Positions 24,995-44,500 of a stretch of DNA of 64,000 nucleotides are shown in pieces. The notes beneath the pieces were generated by a model. It did no database searches. It was not told the DNA's origin and saw only the letters and a list, made by a program, of their open reading frames with translations. The stretch covers positions 968,713 to 1,032,712 of the forward strand of contig CAJNDS010002845.1 of the NCBI GenBank assembly GCA_905221605.1. The letters are read 5' to 3'. The position numbers and the translations under genes are program-made. The stretch comes from Symbiodinium natans (taxonomy: Eukaryota > Sar > Dinophyceae > Suessiales > Symbiodiniaceae). Within the stretch, counting starts at the first letter, position 1; the number at the start of each line of letters is the position of its first letter.

Positions 24995-25935
24995 GCACAG
25001 AACATCTCTCCGAGTTTGCACAGATTTTCAGCTTCAATGGCGACTCTGGGACTTGAGCCTTTTCCAGGGCACAATGGCCTCTCAATTTGTTCAAGCGTGG
25101 TGTTTCTACGTCGACAGAATTTGCTTATGTGTACACACACACACATACACGCGCGTGGTCGGCAGGGGTCCCCGGCTGCATCCGTTCCGAGGTGTCCTTC
25201 GCAATGAGATCCGAACAAACGCTTATGAGTTTTCGGAGAGGAAGCCCCGCTAGAACATTGCTTTGCTGGCGGTATCCCGAAACGCAAGTGCAGTTTCATC
25301 AGTCCGCACACTCCACCTCCATGTAAACCATCCTTACTGCAGTATGGAAGCATTCGGCCATGTGTGTGCTGTCGAAGGTGCTCGGAGCAAAGCAGAGCTT
25401 CTTGGAGGGCTTCAAGGCTCCAGAGTATCGTTATCGCAGGGCCCAGGGAAGGATTCGATGGGTTCCAGAGGGGGAAAGCTTCAGGTTTCAAGCTCTAACT
25501 CTCGGGAAATCGGCAGCCTCATGCGGCGGGCACTCGTCTGACATCTGCTCCCGCACCTATGCACTTGCTCAGAGAAGAACCGTGCAGCCACATGGTATTG
25601 AGATGCCCTATGCCTAGCGGCCTAGCGAGAGCGCCAGGCCAATCTCAAACGCTTCTCACCCGAGGAGGCCTGGGCACGAGTTCTTGTAGATTCAAAGAAG
25701 AGGTGGGGTTCATCTCCTTCTCCGAAAGGGTTTCGTTAGGATACCAATGCCCTGAGAAGATATTGTGAGCTGCTGCATCAGGATGCCCTGGTGACTTGAG
25801 AGGGTGTCTTAAGGCAATAAAAGAAGGGCGTCTCTCCAGTGAATTTCGGCTTGAATTGACATGGTGGCCAGAGCGTGCCCCACACATTCGGCTACTTGAG
25901 CTTTACAATCTAAAGTGCTGCTGGCGCTCTTCCAG

Positions 25936-26290
25936 ACAACGGACGAGGCTCGAAGCAGAACAGACAACAGGGCCAGAACAGACACGACACGAAGGACTCA
26001 GAGCATTCCGGGAAGCAATCACCCACAAGAGCTCATGACCATGGTGCAGCAAGGGCTGGACGAAGAGCACTACGACTACGAATCATGCGGCATCTCCAAG
26101 GTCAGGGGGGAAGCTTCTCAGGAAGCAGCAACCCAAGAACGGCCACCCACAGCAACAGCACACCCAGCGGACGTGTTGGCACTCGAGCAGGGAGCAACAG
26201 AAGCACCAGCACAGCGTGAACACCGGGGAACTGATGACAGCCAGGGAACAACTCAGGCAACTACGCCTTTCAAAGAACAGGCATAGAGGG
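25936..26290 (+). CDS. Coding-like segment, frame uncertain
   Basis: After the acceptor ggcgctcttccag (25935) the sequence has A/C-rich, codon-like periodicity for about 350 bp. One frame is open for 116 codons to a TAG at 26284 and is Thr/Gln/Glu-rich. The others give helices (RLEAEQTTGPEQTRHEGLRA in one, REQLRQLRLSKNR near 26250 in another). The region probably contains exon sequence of the coiled-coil gene; I cannot choose the frame or boundaries. Confidence 0.35.
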
Positions 26291-26655
26291 CAATGAAGCA
26301 TAGGAGACCCTCCCCAAACTGAAGCCGCCCAAGCACAAGATCCCATTCGCCCTTTCCAAAGGAGTCCCGTCACGAAGCAGCCACTCTGGCTGCAATCAAT
26401 GCTGTCGCTTGAGGGCTCAATTTCGGCACGGCAAAGCATGTCTTCAGCATATTGCATCCCCTCTTGACGGTTAGAAACTGAATAAATCTCTGCAGAAAGC
26501 TGCAGAATTATTGTTCAGCCTACGAGGCATGGAGAGTCGTCGAGCGGTTTGTCATGCGCTAGAATCTTGGAGCTCAGGACTTGGCCAAGCATCACTTCTT
26601 GGAGGCGTTCTCCTCGCGGTGCCACAGCAAAGAGGCAGTGGGTAAATTGGGAATT

Positions 26656-26674
26656 GGGGGGGGGGGGGGGGGGG
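26656..26674. repeat. Poly-G tract (19)
   Basis: Nineteen G on the + strand in non-coding sequence. Confidence 0.95.
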
Positions 26675-27198
26675 TTGGCTCTGTCTAGACTCTAAGTCTA
26701 GACGTATGTTCAGCGAGTTCGACGTCCAAGCAAGGTGCGTTTGTGTCTGCAGAGTGGCGTACAGGCCCAACCAATGTAGGCAGAGAAAGAGTCAGAACAT
26801 TCCATTCAGCGCACAGACATGTGACATGTAAGCAGCGAGGAGAAGCATCTGCGTTGGGACATCGCGGACAACGCCTTGGATGCTGAGGTGGTGAGATCTC
26901 CCAAGGGTGTTTTTTCGCTTCACGAAGCAACAGACATTCTGCGTACCAAACATGAACAACAAAAACATAAATTCAGGCAGAGGCAAAAGCCGAAACCCCC
27001 GAGAGCCATGGTTTCCTGGCCCATACCTGAGCTGTAATCATTCCTTGGAACCATCCAGAGCTGGCTGAAACGGAAAGTAGACAAGCCTGTATCAAACCTA
27101 CGTCCTGTGTGAGGGTGAGGTCGAGCACGCAAGCGCCAAGAAGGCCACGCGTGAAAATCGAGTTATACCGCCGAGCCTCCCAGTCTCATCCTTGGCAG

Positions 27199-35272
<8,074 letters not shown>

Positions 35273-35491
35273 GCCCGCTTTTCTGCATGGCCAACTTTTC
35301 TGCATAAAATTCGGCATGATTTCGCAACGTTTCGCAGCAGCCTAGCAACCGAAGCTCGCTTGCAGCCTCTAAGCTCATGAATTCTTTCGCAACGTGTGCT
35401 TTGAGACTAGCACCGCCCTTTCAGCAGATCCAGTCTAGAAGTGACTGCAAATGACTTTCTCGGTGTACACTGCGGGTGTTGCGGTGAGCAG

Positions 35492-35654
35492 GCCATCCAG
35501 GCCAGACGCAAGCCTCGGCGAGCTGCTTGCCTGTCCAGAAGGGCAGATTCAGGGACTTTGCCCTCAGAAGTCTGCAGGTTGTTACCTGGCTACCCATGCA
35601 AAGGCATTGCGGGTGGGCCCCTTCTTGTTACTACGCTTGCCCCTTAAGCGTTAA
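35492..35654 (+). CDS. Possible continuation or last exon of the coiled-coil gene
   Basis: The acceptor ggtgagcag (35491) followed in phase 2 fits the exon ending at 35272. It reads RPSRPDASLGELLACPEGQI.. to a TAA at 35652. This could be a terminal exon. A further helical exon candidate at 36000-36048 and a convincing terminal exon at 38414 suggest the gene may instead continue, with a donor inside this segment. Confidence 0.35.
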
Positions 35655-35999
35655 TCTGCAAAGTGTTAAGGTTGGAGCGACCGCAGGGTCGAAAAGTCGA
35701 AAACAAACTCTAGATAGTCCGGTACGGCTGCCTGACAGGCTGCCATGGTGCAAGCAGAGAAGAACCTGCATATGCATATGTTCGTTCTGTCGACCATCCT
35801 TCTTTGCCATCGGCCTATTTACTTATGTCTGTTCATGTCCCCCATAAACGTGCATATGCGTACAAAGAACTCGGTACTTTCATATCTACACATGGAAATT
35901 GCATGAGGCATGTGTCGAGTTGGTGCGGTTGCTGCGGAGACATGCGACACACAGACTAGGGCAAAAGCATTCACCAGCCTAAATGGCCGGCGCCTGCAG

Positions 36000-36048
36000 T
36001 GCCTGCGAGGAAGCTCGAGTCAGCGGTGGATCGCGTTTCGCTGGTCAG
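36000..36048 (+). CDS. Candidate exon (PARKLESAVDRVSLV)
   Basis: Follows the acceptor ccggcgcctgcag (35999), phase 1-2, and ends at a GC donor (36049). It is a charged helical peptide like the upstream chain. Confidence 0.35.
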
Positions 36049-38413
36049 GCTCTTCCTGTGCGCTCCATGTCTAGCGGCCCCTGAAACCCCACGCTTTCCC
36101 ATCCTTGCCCACCGTTCAATGCAACTGACGGTTAGGATTCAATCCCCGGAATGACTGAATCCCCGGAATGACTGAACTTCCCGGGAGCCAGAACAATCTG
36201 ACAAGCTTTGCGAAGTTTAGCATGTTTAGAGTCACAGGAACGCGCCCACTTTGCCGAACACACCCATCCTGGAGACTCGGAAGGCCTTGCATCTGCAGTG
36301 TAATTCCTTGTTTTTTGCACATCAGGGAGTCTCTGCAAGTGTCGCCCATCATCTTCAGAGCACGCTTATTGTCATGAAACCACGCTGCGGCGCTGCACTT
36401 TCTTGGAAATAGGGGGCCTGCAATCCTGGTCGTCCTTAGCGTATCTTAGAGCGGTCGGGGCTCGGGCTCAAGGCTCATTGGTTCTTCACACACAGGGATA
36501 CTGTCAGGTGCTCGACACTCGGCGCATCTCAAGCCAATCCGGCCTGGCGCCGCAGGCGAGTAGGGCAGATGTCGGCTGTGTGAAAGGATTCGGGGTTCAT
36601 TGTTCTTCTGGCTGCTAGCGGCTGTCGAATGTCGAGTGTAAGAGGGGCTTCGGCTTGCTTTCTCTGCTGGAACGTGCGAAGTGGCATCCCAAGTCTCTGC
36701 AGGTGGCGCAGCAATGAGGGCATGATGAGACAAAGACGACACCAGAACAGCAAGGGCCATGTCGTGTTCCCACACGTTGTGACATTTCATGTGCCAAATG
36801 CCTGCTGACTTTTCTGACCTTGACATACATGTGACACATGTGGTCTGCGTAACCTTAAGCTTAGCGTCGAAGAACCTTGTCAATGTGTTGCCTGCCACGG
36901 CGTGCTGCCGTGGCAGATGGTACCATGAAAAACCCGCCGAAGCTGGACGATGGATGTAATTCATGTAATGTGAGCATGAGACACAGCATTTTCACCTGGG
37001 TTGTAGCCCACTACCCGACTGTAGCGCCATCCTGTTCCAGGACTTAGGCTGGAAGTCTGATTCGAACAGCTTCGATTCTGCAGGGCACGTCGCGCATCAT
37101 GCGCATCGTCTCACGGACATGGGAGCGAGAAGGGTTGGCCGGGAGTACGCAGCCTATGCGTAGCAGCTTGTGCTGTGCACTCCATAAGTTGTGGTGTCAT
37201 GCGGAAGTTGGCTTATTTGCGGCGTTTGTTCTAAGATCTGCTAACTGCTAAGCACATCAAGTCCAGAACTAGATCATTCAGGAGTCTCCAGTGCACTTGT
37301 CGAAAAACTTCAAATGCTTGAACATTGCCGTTTTCCAGGCATGTTGCGAAGGCACAGAATAGTAACGTTGCTATCCCAGTGTTCGAAAAATGGAGTTTTC
37401 AGGCAAGCTGACCGATGTTTGCACAAGAACTCTTTTCATGTTGCACAGGGTTGCGATGTTCGAACACCTCTCGAGATGTTGCGAATCTGCGAGGGCGCGC
37501 ATCAAGAAAGGCTCTCTATCTACCCAATACCCTTTTAAACTTCCCACGAATACATGGACAAGGTGAGGATTCGGTAGCAGGGCCTTAAAGGAAGCACAAG
37601 ATCGTGCGCATGCGCGCAAGTTCCACAAGTCGAGAAGGAAAAATGCCCATAACAATGGCGGGGCTCCACAAGATGGTGCTCGGATGCTTTTCGCGGCCGC
37701 CTGTTGTTTGGCACTCACATTAGGCCGGTTCGTTCGGGTTCTGGTTTGTGTGCACGGGGCTAGGACTGTATCGGTCTCGGCTCCAGTGTTATCCAATTGT
37801 GTGCACGTGACTGTGGCCACATAATGCCGGTCATGCTTTGATGAAACCCAGTCCACGAAGACGTACAGATCGCCCTAACTGTTGGCCAGAGCCAAGATGA
37901 AACCCAGTGTCTTGTTCAACTTTCTCAGCTTGTTCATGTCATGTTACGTACTCAATGCTTTCTCAAAGCGCTTGATCGGTGCCACACGACTAAATTCAGC
38001 CCAGCGCAGCGAGACCAGACAGAGTGCTGGCGGCACTGCTGCGCCCTGTTAGTGCAAGCGTTGGTCTAAGGAGTTAGCATTGATGTTTGGACGCGTTTCG
38101 ACGCGTTCTCACTTCTTTCGATTGGGATTGTGGGACCGTGGAGCTCATGTCCATGAAAAGTTCAAACTTCCATTGCTAAGTTGCTTGTGCCGATCACCTC
38201 TTCAAACGCAAGTGACACCATCCCACCCTCAAAGCACCCAGTTGCATTGTGTTCGATCCGGTGTGGCTTGGGAATATGAAAGGCTTGACCATTTCCCATT
38301 CAACTACTGGCGGCGGCGTTGTTGAGGTCCCAGCCATTCCAGCATCAGATGGCCCTGAACGCTCCAGCTGCAGGCAGGCCACCGGCATGTAACAAGGCAT
38401 GCGCAAATTGCAG
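36049..38413. other. Intron-like stretch
   Basis: Two longish - strand frames (36446-36964, 172 codons; 37371-37856, 161 codons) have no recognisable domain and I do not call them genes. Nothing else is seen. Confidence 0.35.
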
Positions 38414-38563
38414 AGAGTCAAGGGCCCGGATGTTTCTGCGCGCGTAGGACTGCCAGACGCTTTGTTTGACGATGTTGATCGGCTTCGGGCTGGGCTACCC
38501 GAGGCGTCGGCCAACTTCTTTCCCCAGAGCTTGGCTGCGAGTCAAGGCAGCTTAGATTTGTGA
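38414..38563 (+). CDS. Terminal exon with stop codon
   Basis: The acceptor cgcaaattgcag (38413) is followed by 49 codons and a TGA (38561). The peptide reads ..DVSARVGLPDALFDDVDRL.. and ..EASANFFPQSLAASQGSLDL and has clear protein character. It is probably the last exon of a + strand gene, perhaps the one carrying the coiled-coil exons. No domain is recognised. A preceding exon ending near 38386 (VPAIPASDGPERSS..) is possible, but its phase does not obviously fit. Confidence 0.5.
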   Translation, partial: RVKGPDVSARVGLPDALFDDVDRLRAGLPEASANFFPQSLAASQGSLDL

Positions 38564-39040
38564 TTTGGCACCGTGGAGCGCGTCCTCCGAATGGTTGGGA
38601 GGCGTTTGACTTCATCAGCACCTGACCTTCTATAAAGCAGTAGAGGCCCGTAGGCTCGAGTACGGCACTGATGGCACAGACGGGACACCATCGAAGCAGA
38701 TCAAAAGTCGAGCACTGCCCGGAAAGCCCTACATATCCGTGAGCCCAAGAGCATAGCAGCTCCATTGACTCGGCTTTACTGCTGGGGTCCGCTGCCGCAG
38801 GGGTGCATTGCAAATATCTTGTGCTGAGACCCACATGCCTGCCCTGCCCACAGTGAGGGACTTACCTAAGTGATCGCAGAAAGGTGACACAAGAAGCCTA
38901 TGGCGCGTTTGACGCGCAAAGAACCGCTGCAATCAAAAGCCCTTGAAGTTGGAGTTAGAAGCCCTCCTCAGCATGAGAGGTGCCAGGGAGAGGTCGGCGC
39001 GCCGCCGGGCGTCCCCTGCCAGAGCCTCAGGACACGAACC

Positions 39041-39073
39041 CAGGGTTTAGGGTTCAGGGTTCAGGGTTTAGGG
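39041..39073 (+). repeat. Interstitial TTTAGGG/TTCAGGG telomere-type repeats, left part
   Basis: Four to five units of TTTAGGG and the variant TTCAGGG directly abut the left LTR. The last five bases (TAGGG, 39069-39073) are repeated at the other end of the element (48998-49002). The array continues there, so one array was split by the insertion. TTTAGGG is the telomere unit known from dinoflagellates and plants. Confidence 0.9.
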
Positions 39074-39302
39074 TACGGGGGGCAACCGAAGGAGGACAGG
39101 GAACAAGACAGTCAACCCCAACAGAAGCCCTTATTACCCCTGGAACAACCAACAACCGAACAGCAAGACCCCAAACCAAGGGCACACTTTTTACGAAACC
39201 TTTGACCGCTTTGGTCATGGCTTGAGCCAAAGATTACCGGGTTCATTGACCCTTCAACTTCCAATACCAACTCCTTTCTACAATACCAATTGCAGCTCCG
39301 CA
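39074..39302 (-). repeat. 3' LTR of the copia element
   Basis: 229 bp, same sequence as the 5' LTR. Outer edge abuts TAGGG of the telomere-type array; inner edge abuts a polypurine tract. Confidence 0.95.
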
Positions 39303-39312
39303 CTCCCCCTGT
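39303..39312 (-). other. Polypurine tract
   Basis: The sense strand reads ACAGGGGGAG directly 5' of the 3' LTR, the expected plus-strand primer position. Just upstream lie two copies of the palindrome TCCTAGGA. The same arrangement follows the LTR of the second element. Confidence 0.8.
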
Positions 39313-39487
39313 CCTAGGATTTCCTAGGACACATTGGAGGTGCAGATCTTTGGCCAAAAACCGCCATTTAGGCAGCAGCCAGCTGCTTGAAATGCACATT
39401 ATGGTTTAACGTCATCCAGGACGAACCTTCAGCTCATTGGCTGAATCCTTTACCATTGAGGATTTCTTCACCTCGCACTTGGAAAAT

Positions 39488-41545
39488 TCACGTTCCAGCG
39501 GCTCGTTCCTCACCAAGGAACTCAGCATTCACCACCCAGCCATCCTTGAGGCAATGCTTACAAAGCGTCTTAGCTCTGAGCTGTGAATATCGCAGAACAT
39601 CACAATCACTGCTTGCGTGCATACAGTTCCCACCCACTGTTGTATACAAAGTGGCACTCGCAGGAATAACCACCGCTTTCTTTATCCACAGCCATTTATA
39701 CAGCCGTCGAAAGAGGCACCATGCCAGTTCCCAGAGTATAATTGCTGCCACCAAATATGCAACAAGGTCTGAATTGTTGACAACCATTTCAATACCTTGA
39801 GCCAGAACCATCACCGTAGACGTGTTGGCGACCTTGCACACCCCTTCTTCTGAGCAAAAGAATCCAGCCGTGGACACTTCTTCGCCACCAATTGCCATCC
39901 CTTGCAGAGATGCAGCCACCATCATGACCGCCATTGCAAGCGAGGCTTTTTTCAAGTCAGTCCCTTGTACCAACAGTCGGAGACCCCAAAGTGCCTTTTG
40001 CTTTGCATACACCTGTCCACTCATCAATTTGGTCAACAGGTCAGCGATCATATACTCACCGCGAAGATGCGCTATCACCATATAACCACGGTCCACCAGA
40101 GACCTGACACCGGCTGCTCGAATTCTCAGGTGTCTTGTCCTCCAGCTTCCAGCAGGATATTGAATGATCGAGCACGTTGAGACCGAATCTGTATACAGCA
40201 CTTTTTGCAGCGATTCTTCACCTGTTCCAACCAAAGCGGCAATTATAGGGGTGCACGACTGAATCATCGTTGCTCCCTCTATGGACGCATGTAATTCAGC
40301 TTCAGCTGTACTTAAAGCCACCGTTGATTGTCTTTGTGTTGCCCACATCACTGGACAGTCACCCCACACCACCACCGCTCCTGAGTGGCTCTTTTCGTTT
40401 TCACCTGCTGCAAAGCTGGCATCCGCGTAGGACTCCACCACCTTAACGCCTCGTCCATAACGCAACACCTCATTTCTTTCTTTTTCGCATGTTGCGATTG
40501 CTCCGAACGTCAAGCCTAACGTTGGAGTTGCAGCAAGGTATCGGAAAACCTCCTCAGCCTTTTTAACCACAAATCGCGGCCTTCGGGATGTCCACAAAGA
40601 CAACTGGCTCGTGCAGAACGCCAAATCAGGTCGAGTTTTGATTGCCACCCAGAGGAACTCCCCTACGGCACCTTGAGCCGCTCGCAAGGAAGGAATATCC
40701 ACCTCCTCTTCTTCACCTGGAGTTTCTTTCACCATTGGCAGGTTACTCCCTTTTCCAGTTTCATCGATCTGATACCCTCGTCGGTTCAGCAAATCTCTCA
40801 CAAAGTCCTCCTGGTTGAGAAAGAAGCTGCCATTTCGATACCAGATTTGGACACCCAAAAACTTCAGGAATCCATCACCGCAGCCTGGACCACAGAACTC
40901 GGGTTCAGAAGTTTTCCACTCCTTCCTAATCTGTTCCAAGGCCTCCCGGAGCACTGTCATAGTCCCAGCCATCAAAAAATCATCCACGTAAAGACCCATT
41001 GTCCCTACCAACTTGCTTGTACCTTCCAGCTTCTCTTGCGCCATAATAAGGAACAGACTTGGGTCTGCATTGGACCTCTGAAAGCTCATTGCTTGTCCAT
41101 CCTTTGACACCCAAGACATCCCTTGAAGACGTTGGTCTCGCCACTCCACCCATGCTGCAGGACTTTCGGCCAAACCATACAAGGCCTTCCTCACAATCCA
41201 CCGCTCCTCTTTTGTGCAAAGACCCAATTTCACCGCCGCCCTTGGGGGCTGCACCACCACCAAACGCCCTTCTCTTTGCGCCCTATTCATCGGCGCCGTC
41301 AGAAAAGCTTTGGAAATGTCTAAGCCAGCGATGATCCACACCATATATGCTGCGTGCCTCACTTGACACCTGAATGTAGTTGAATCTAAACCTGGAGCGT
41401 ACAACGAGTGACGACTGAGTGACCTCGGCCCTTCATTCTGTAGCTGCCGTTGACGAAATGAAGTTTCCACATGCACAGATACGGGCACGTCGCCTCCCTG
41501 TCCCTTGCTTCCGGGTAAACACCACCAGACTGGGAACGTACTCAA
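39488..41545 (-). CDS. pol: Reverse transcriptase/RNase H with C-terminal membrane extension (copia element)
   Basis: 685 codons entered by a +1 shift from the upstream frame near its TGA (41433-41435). RT: LDISKAF with Asp76, ALYGLAESPAAW, and YVDD at 186-189. RNase H has Asp375 (YADASF), Glu417 (STAEAEL), Asp453 (YTDS) and Asp502 (ADLLTK), the full copia set. After RNase H come two hydrophobic stretches (about 534-552 and 592-613), the second followed by RRLYKW. Then a Cys/His cluster lies between Cys641 and Cys665. The RT catalytic residues are intact. The extension is not part of ordinary copia Pol. Confidence 0.9.
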   Translation of the reverse strand: MSTFPVWWCLPGSKGQGGDVPVSVHVETSFRQRQLQNEGPRSLSRHSLYAPGLDSTTFRCQVRHAAYMVWIIAGLDISKAFLTAPMNRAQREGRLVVVQPPRAAVKLGLCTKEERWIVRKALYGLAESPAAWVEWRDQRLQGMSWVSKDGQAMSFQRSNADPSLFLIMAQEKLEGTSKLVGTMGLYVDDFLMAGTMTVLREALEQIRKEWKTSEPEFCGPGCGDGFLKFLGVQIWYRNGSFFLNQEDFVRDLLNRRGYQIDETGKGSNLPMVKETPGEEEEVDIPSLRAAQGAVGEFLWVAIKTRPDLAFCTSQLSLWTSRRPRFVVKKAEEVFRYLAATPTLGLTFGAIATCEKERNEVLRYGRGVKVVESYADASFAAGENEKSHSGAVVVWGDCPVMWATQRQSTVALSTAEAELHASIEGATMIQSCTPIIAALVGTGEESLQKVLYTDSVSTCSIIQYPAGSWRTRHLRIRAAGVRSLVDRGYMVIAHLRGEYMIADLLTKLMSGQVYAKQKALWGLRLLVQGTDLKKASLAMAVMMVAASLQGMAIGGEEVSTAGFFCSEEGVCKVANTSTVMVLAQGIEMVVNNSDLVAYLVAAIILWELAWCLFRRLYKWLWIKKAVVIPASATLYTTVGGNCMHASSDCDVLRYSQLRAKTLCKHCLKDGWVVNAEFLGEERAAGT

Positions 41546-44500
41546 TCACCGGTGCATTAGGCTCTTCCGCCAATTTGTCCAGCTTTTCTTGAGTTGTTGG
41601 TTCCACCACCTCCAACTCTTTCACCAAAGACGTCACCTCGTCCGACAATGATTCCCTCCACTTTTCCAGCTCTTGCATGGCTTCTTGTGTAGGAATTGTT
41701 TTTGTTTGCAGGAACTCAACCTCCTCTGCTGCCTCGAGCGCGGTATTTTCTTGCACCATTTGCTGAACTTGAGCTGCTTTGACCAAAAACTTCGAGAGCT
41801 GATCCTCAGCCCTTTTTGCTTTAACCAGCCATTCTCTAGTCTCTGATCCTTTCTCCTCATTCGACTCATTGGCCGATCCATGGAACTCGTCCAAAATGCA
41901 ACATTCCTGTTCAGCAATTAGGCGTCGAATACTCAAATGCTCCTCTAGAGCCCATTGATGCGCTTCGAACACAGCGTAGTCGACTTCCTCTGCAAGGTCG
42001 TCCAGCGAGGTCTCTTTCAACGTCATTTTTAACCATTTCCTTTTTTCACCTTCTTCAGCTTGTGGTTCCGGAAGAGGAAACTTGCATTGGAGAAGATAGC
42101 ACCTATCCTTGTAGCTCAAACGCTCCATAAAAACAGGTGTGTACCCTGTCAAGGATACCCTGTTCCCTTTCCAAGGCATAGGACCATGCAGTTTTCTCGG
42201 AAAGAACGACATGAAGTTCCAGTGGATATCGACCAATTTTCCAGGTAGGACTTTCTTCCCATAAGATTGCTCCACCACTTCAGCTCCTTCCTCTAAAACC
42301 TTTTCGTCCTCAACCCACAGCTGACCATCTTTATAGTCACCAAAGCCACACACATAATTGCAGCAATGTTTTTCATTGTGACTATCCCTATGCAATGACA
42401 CCGGAGCATTGCACGAGATCTGAAGAGCAGAAAATTTGGCTTCAGGATTGTGGTGCCTCACGAATGATGCCAAATAACGACATAGCCATGGTCTTCGATG
42501 AGTCTCTTTTGTGATACCACACACTCCGCCATGAGTATAGTGGCCCAACACCAGAGCTCGCGTACTTGTACACCAATTGTTGATACCACCTCTTCGATTC
42601 ACCCTCTTTGGGTATACAATCCCTTCCAAAAGCTCCTCACAGTCCACGTAATCATACATAGACCTTTCATACATTGACTTGGCTTTTTGCTCTTCCTTTT
42701 CCAACTGTGTTCCATCCTCAGCAGTCTCACTTTTGCAGACCAAATAAGCATTTTCATGAGGAGAACAGCAAGTCGGCCAATACTCATCACCAGGAACATT
42801 GTCCTCGACATCTGCATTTTCTTCCAGCTCCCCCAGACCCTGCATGTCATCCTCGAAAATTTCTAAAGGCGGACTCTCCCCCCGCTTGCGAAGCAAGCGC
42901 AAGGAGCCCACATGACCACGCAGTGAAGAGGCCGGGCTTTTTTCATTTAACCGATGACGAACTGGAGGATCGCGAGGCGGAGGTAAAGGAGGACCTTCCT
43001 CATCAGCGAACCGAAGCGCCGGTTTTTTCCCCTTGAGACGATGCTCTGGAGGAGAAGGCTCCTGTTCTTCTACCACCCCTTCCAGCTCCAAGTCAGGCGG
43101 TTCCTTTATATTGGAAAAAATCGTAGTGCAGGGAAATAACACCAGTTCATCCGGATCTTTTGCAGTCCCTTGAGCTTCCACCCAATAACCACCAGGTAGG
43201 TCATCGCATGGACCCAAAAGAAGTGCAGGCTGCGTACGATCGACCCATTGCCGACCTTTCTTTGTTCCATCCGGACCCAGCAACTCCCACGGACGACGTT
43301 TAACTTGAATCTGAGCACCAAAGGGAAGCAATGCCTTAGGATTTAACCCCAACTCCCTTTCAGCTTTCTGCCACCGTAACATTGACCAATGGCGAGCAGC
43401 CAGTGCCCAGTACGCCGGCCCGAGTCGCGCCTCCTTTAAGAGCGACCTGACACCACGTTTGAATAAACCCACACATGCTTCAGCGCGCCCATTTGTTTGC
43501 GGGACTCCAGGATCACCAGTGGTCCTATATATCAGACGAGTTTCGCAAAAGGACCGGAAGCGTGCATTGACAAACTCCCCCGCTCGATCTGAGTGGATTC
43601 TCAACACCGGATACCCATGTCTCTGCAAGCGCACCATCATTCTTTGAACTGCCGATAAAACAGTTGTTTGCTGTTTGTCCACAATCGGCTCCACCATAAC
43701 GAAGTTGATCATACGAACCGGTTGGGTCAAGTGGTCCTTCAGTTCCTTCCAGGATTTTTCAGAAGCTTGAATTTTCAACACCTCTGCCTCCAGAACTGGC
43801 GCAGGTTCCACCGGTGCAGAGTCTTCCTCCTCGAAGTTAGCGACTGCATCGCCTAACCATTCTCCAACACCAGCACCATCATCTACCACCTGATCTTCCA
43901 CCTCATCCGCATCTTCCTCCTTTTCTGGAGGGCGACCCACATTGGGATCCAACATTGGAAATTGATACACACCAATAACAGCGTGTCGTGGCTTCTGCTG
44001 GTGAGCATCCTTTGAAAACTTGTATGGACCCGCTAAGTCCAATGATAAAGTGTAAGCATCCCCATGCTTTCGCCTCAAATGGCGACGCTCTTTTCCAGCA
44101 GCAGACACACAGATTTGACAATCACGTCTGAAGGGAATATGCCCCCTTAGGCAATGGTCACGGAAGGCACGCTCCTCAGCTGTCAACCTCCGTAACGTTC
44201 CTTCTCGTTCTTCCTTTTTTGACACCATAGCTGCCCGTTCAGCATCGCTCTCATGCAACCATTGTGCCAACCTGTGACGTATTCTTTTAACCAATCCAAA
44301 CGCCCATCGCGCCCATATAGAGGACTGTCCAATACGCTCTTCCAGGGTAGAAGCGAATGTTGCTGACCACGGAACAACCACGCGAACCTGTTCCAACGAT
44401 TCCCATAGTTCCATATCAGACACCAGGAAAGTCGTAGGTTTCACCAGAGCATGTCCCAACGCTCCTTGATCAAAGTGTGCAGCGTACATTCCATAACGCT

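Noticed and set aside
36446-36964. 172-codon - strand frame with several Cys/His
   Set aside because: Cys/His spacing fits no known finger, there are no splice or start signals, and it is isolated.
37371-37856. 161-codon - strand frame
   Set aside because: The first 50 codons look protein-like but no domain, splice support or neighbour agrees.
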